Assembly: GCA_902492855.1 (NCBI GenBank)
Contig: CABUMU010000109.1
Coordinates: forward strand, 1-6,290
DNA: 6,290 nucleotides
Origin: an uncultured Collinsella sp.
GTDB lineage: Bacteria; Actinomycetota; Coriobacteriia; Coriobacteriales; Coriobacteriaceae
Reading direction: 5' to 3'
Translations under genes and position numbers: made by a program
Part shown: positions 6,116-6,290 of the stretch, one piece after another
Numbering within the stretch: position 1 is the stretch's first letter
How the letters are laid out: each line of letters begins with the position of its first letter
Notes under the pieces: generated by a model
The model's database searches: none
Told to the model about the DNA's origin: nothing
Seen by the model: the letters and a program-made list of their open reading frames with translations, nothing else

Positions 6116-6124
6116 GGGTCGCAT

Positions 6125-6174
6125 GCGGAAAGTGCATCCCGGAATGGAGGTCCAAACTGGGATGCGCTTTCCGC
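6125..6174 (+). repeat. Long inverted repeat downstream of patatin (terminator-like or dispersed palindromic element)
   Basis: Arms GCGGAAAGTGCATCCC (6125-6140) and GGGATGCGCTTTCCGC (6159-6174) pair over 16 positions around an 18-base loop. The one non-Watson-Crick position is a U-G wobble in plus-strand RNA and an A-C mismatch in minus-strand RNA, which favours a plus-strand transcript. The loop contains a small TGGA-GG-TCCA palindrome. It begins 9 bp after the patatin stop, in the convergent gap. No T-run follows, so a classic Rho-independent terminator is not certain; it could be a bidirectional barrier or a dispersed intergenic palindrome. Confidence 0.65.
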
Positions 6175-6216
6175 TATTGAAGATATGAGGCTGCGGAGCA
6201 GCTGCTCGGCCTAGGC

Positions 6217-6290
6217 TTATGCCTGCTGCCAGGTGTCGACAAGCTCCTTGGCGGCAGCGTGGGGGTCGTCGGCACTGCAGACGGCGCTTA
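6217..6290 (-). CDS. thiE: C-terminal fragment, probable thiamine-phosphate synthase (ThiE)
   Basis: A minus-strand frame enters from the right edge and ends at TAA (6219-6217), giving the 23 terminal residues SAVCSADDPHAAAKELVDTW plus QQA. The pattern S-A-[VI]-x2-A-x-D-P-x2-A-A-x2-L resembles the last strand and helix of thiamine-phosphate synthase TIM barrels, where SAI..A.DP..AA closes the phosphate-binding end. ThiE joins the hydroxymethylpyrimidine diphosphate and thiazole phosphate moieties to make thiamine phosphate. Only about a tenth of a typical ThiE is visible, so another barrel enzyme or a ThiD-ThiE fusion is possible. It is convergent with the patatin gene. Confidence 0.5.
   Translation of the reverse strand, partial: SAVCSADDPHAAAKELVDTWQQA

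Noticed and set aside
6196..6216. Small palindromes GAGCAGCTGCTC and GCCTAGGC before the end of the ThiE-like gene
   Set aside because: Short, without a T-run, and expected by chance at this base composition; not enough to call a terminator.

Overview
The window looks like a chromosomal segment of a GC-rich actinobacterium. Protein style (GGDEF/PAS/EAL proteins, a YjjU-type patatin, a cysteine-rich flavoprotein of a kind common in gut anaerobes) suggests the Coriobacteriia, perhaps Collinsella. That assignment is an inference from general resemblance; no rRNA or other marker gene is present. There are no tRNAs, insertion sequences, phage genes or CRISPR arrays.

Layout, left to right. (1) 1-474, minus: the first 158 residues of a flavodoxin-fold NAD(P)H/FMN oxidoreductase with a compact iron-sulfur-type cysteine cluster; it runs off the left edge. 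(2) 549-2078, minus: a 509-residue soluble protein GGDEF - PAS - degenerate GGDEF. (3) 2206-4923, minus: a 905-residue soluble protein GGDEF - PAS - degenerate GGDEF - semi-degenerate GGDEF - EAL. These two are collinear paralogues over the first three domains. (4) 4924-5245: a divergent intergenic region with an AT-rich core. (5) 5246-6115, plus: a 289-residue patatin-like phospholipase of the YjjU/COG4667 type. (6) 6116-6216: convergent intergenic region dominated by a 16-bp-stem inverted repeat. (7) 6217-6290, minus: the last 23 residues of a protein resembling the C-terminus of thiamine-phosphate synthase (ThiE).

The core of the window is a cyclic-dinucleotide module. The 905-residue protein carries an intact N-terminal GGDEF and an EAL domain with every expected catalytic residue, so it can plausibly both make and degrade a cyclic dinucleotide. 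The 509-residue protein carries an intact GGDEF but no EAL, so it is expected only to synthesise. Both are transcribed in the same direction, 127 bp apart; the gap holds a perfect 13-bp dyad just upstream of the second gene's ribosome binding site. Both intact GGDEF domains have Asn where canonical diguanylate cyclases have the guanine-contacting Asp (PleD D344) and both lack the RxxD inhibitory site. The altered selectivity position makes the nucleotide product the main open question. The divergent patatin-like lipase is noteworthy because patatin phospholipases are known cyclic-dinucleotide effectors in CBASS systems, but the link here is only positional.
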